The position numbers and the translations under genes are program-made. Positions 47,788 to 48,904 of a stretch of 48,904 nt of DNA are shown here, piece after piece; position 1 is the first letter of the stretch, and the number at the start of each line of letters is the position of its first letter. The stretch is from assembly GCA_045114175.1 (NCBI GenBank), contig JBGUJZ010000031.1:1-48904 (forward strand), written 5' to 3'. Under the pieces are notes generated by a model that worked only from the letters and a program-made list of their open reading frames with translations, was not told the DNA's origin and ran no database searches. Origin of the DNA: Cacconaster sp045114175. Lineage in GTDB: Bacteria; Bacteroidota; Bacteroidia; Bacteroidales; UBA932.

Positions 47788-47982
47788 TTAACGCTCCGCA
47801 GAGCGGATGTGGGATAGATAAAGATCCTGGATTTCAGGGATTTCTCCGAGGCCTTCGAGTCGGCAATCGACTTGGAGGCCTTCTTTTTCGAGGGCCTCTT
47901 TCCATTCGCCGGCAATGTCGTTCTTGGCGTGGTCACCGGCTACAAAGAGCAGGGGGACCAGCCGGACGCGGCGGGGCGCCCG
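47788..47982 (-). pseudogene. cbiK: C-terminal remnant of CbiK-type sirohydrochlorin cobaltochelatase
   Basis: On the minus strand 64 codons stay open to a TAA at 47790-47788. They contain PLLFVAGDHAKNDIAGEW, then ALEKEGLQVDC, EGLGEIPEIQDLYLSHI, which is the C-terminal domain of CbiK with its conserved GDHAKND metal-site histidine. There is no start codon or N-terminal domain: the frame is closed by TAA at 47985-47983 and, two codons further, by the stop of the permease gene in the same frame. CbiK is normally about 300 residues, so some 230 are missing. It looks like a recent 5' deletion, since the remaining part has no stops. Confidence 0.75.
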
Positions 47983-47988
47983 TTATTT

Positions 47989-48904
47989 TTACAATGCTAA
48001 CAGTACCAATAGTTGGGCCGTGAATATTCTCAAAAACATGGTGAGGGGATAAACGGTAGCGTATCCCATATTGGGGAGTTTGCAGCCATCCGGTGCCACG
48101 GTATTGGCGAAAGCCAGCACGGGCGGATCGGTGTGGGCGCCGCCGATGAATCCCATCAGCGTATAATAATCCATTTTCAGCACAAGCCGGCCGAACAGCC
48201 CGGTCAGAAGCGGGGGTACCATCGTGATGATGACTCCATAGAGGACCCACATATAGTGTTCCTGGACCGTGACGACGAACTGTCCACCGGCGCTCAAGCC
48301 GACACCTGCGAGGAAAAGGGCGATGCCCACCTCACGCAAGGCGTGAACACCCTGACCTTCTGTAAAATCGGTGCTGAACCAACCTTTTTTGACGCCCAGC
48401 CAGCTGCCGAGAATGGCCACCACCAGCGGGCCTCCGGCCAGTCCCAGTTTGAGGGGCGCTTTCATCCCCACGGGAATAGGAATCGAGCCCAGAACGACTC
48501 CAAGGGCGATAATGATGAAGATGGGGATCAGCGGAAAGCTGCTCTTTTTCTTCAGATTGGTTGCTGTCCCGTTGGCAGCCGTTTCCCGTGCAGTCGGCTC
48601 TTTTGTCAGGTCAATGCGGCAAAAAACACGCAGCAAAATACAGGAGAGGATCATTCCCACCACGGCCAGCGGATAGACCACAGCATAGCCGGCCGCCAGA
48701 CGGTCGGCCGCACCCTCCATCCCCAGGTCGGTGACTGCTTGCTGTGCCGCTGAGAGTCCGGGCGTATTGGTAATGGCGCCCGTGTAAACGCCGGCCATAT
48801 CGGCGAGATCCTGATGGCCCACCCTGGTAATCAAGAGGGTGATCAAGACCCCAAGCGTAACGTTGACCAGCGCCAGAAGGTTCATGGCCAGTCCTCCCTT
48901 GCGG
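47989..48904 (-). CDS. AspT/YidE-type putative transporter (partial, 5' end outside the window)
   Basis: At least 298 residues of a membrane protein; the frame stays open to the window edge, so the ATG at 48885 (MNLLALVNVTLGVLITLLI) is probably internal. Family marks are the AspT/YidE repeat HQDLADMAGVYTGAITNTPGL and its second copy YYTLMGFIGGAHTDPPVLAFAN. About eight helices are seen, and the GYATVYPLTMFLRIF end is the normal C-terminus. AspT exchanges aspartate and alanine; YidE-like members have unknown substrates, and the TrkA-C regulatory domains are not in this part. Directly downstream lies the cbiK remnant in the same frame. Confidence 0.82.
   Translation of the reverse strand, partial: RKGGLAMNLLALVNVTLGVLITLLITRVGHQDLADMAGVYTGAITNTPGLSAAQQAVTDLGMEGAADRLAAGYAVVYPLAVVGMILSCILLRVFCRIDLTKEPTARETAANGTATNLKKKSSFPLIPIFIIIALGVVLGSIPIPVGMKAPLKLGLAGGPLVVAILGSWLGVKKGWFSTDFTEGQGVHALREVGIALFLAGVGLSAGGQFVVTVQEHYMWVLYGVIITMVPPLLTGLFGRLVLKMDYYTLMGFIGGAHTDPPVLAFANTVAPDGCKLPNMGYATVYPLTMFLRIFTAQLLVLLAL

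Noticed and set aside
47718..47936. A 72-codon minus-strand frame starting MTTPRTT
   Set aside because: It overlaps the end of a plus-strand exported protein and is out of frame with the cbiK remnant, which explains this DNA better.
1..48904. CRISPR arrays, insertion sequences, prophage, toxin-antitoxin or restriction systems
   Set aside because: I found no regular spaced repeats, transposase, integrase with element boundaries or known defence-family motifs; XerD is the chromosomal enzyme.

Overview
The window is a GC-rich chromosomal segment of a Bacteroidales-type bacterium (phylum Bacteroidota). The signs are the Bacteroidota promoter signature (-7 box TAnnTTTG, sometimes with TTTG or TTG 19-21 nt upstream) before many genes, few Shine-Dalgarno sites, and family content typical of the phylum: a Rho with a long disordered insert, a PnuC transporter after a TonB-receptor end, a GIN-domain lipoprotein, DUF1573, short paired ChrA proteins, a BACON-like domain and an LptD of about 900 residues. 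GC-rich coding suggests a relative of Alistipes/Rikenellaceae or uncultured gut Bacteroidales; that placement is inference.

Layout. 1-5325: TonB-receptor C-terminus, pnuC-type vitamin transporter, BadF/BadG-type sugar kinase, recR, sodium:solute symporter, mntP, and corA behind a leader that may be regulatory. 5356-9303: a BACON-nitroreductase lipoprotein, tRNA-Leu(GAG), typA, yceD, rpmF and tRNA-Arg(CCT). 9330-13755: exported Ntn-hydrolase, xerD, a convergent GIN lipoprotein, and a small membrane protein/ECF sigma/putative anti-sigma operon. 13756-14373: a gene-poor 0.6 kb stretch with tRNA-Asp(GTC), a tRNA-like remnant, palindromes and an inverted repeat pair. 14374-19610 (minus): rpmA, rplU, gyrB, two chrA halves, M20 dipeptidase. 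19732-24773: tig, clpP, clpX (plus), then rho (minus). 24871-29056 (minus): AGCS symporter and lptD. 29121-34002: amidase, dnaA, pepD, rpe; birA is convergent. 34859-38689: rsfS-ftsH-cdsA-psd. 38702-43157: serpin lipoprotein, a 55-residue ferredoxin too short for many ORF callers, and an M16 protease. 43267-47780: DUF1573 protein, meaB, a metal-transporter-like protein, two small exported proteins. 47788-48904 (minus): a cbiK remnant and the end of an AspT/YidE-type permease.

Most genes are housekeeping: proteostasis (tig, clpPX, ftsH), replication and recombination (dnaA, gyrB, recR, xerD), ribosome function (rpmF, yceD, rpmA, rplU, rsfS, typA), envelope building (lptD, amidase, cdsA, psd) and metal handling (mntP, corA, the His/Cys-rich transporter). 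I found no CRISPR array, insertion sequence, prophage or defence system. The signals most worth following are the tRNA-Asp locus, the base-composition break inside cdsA, the cbiK remnant, the corA leader, and promoters that sit almost on top of start codons.
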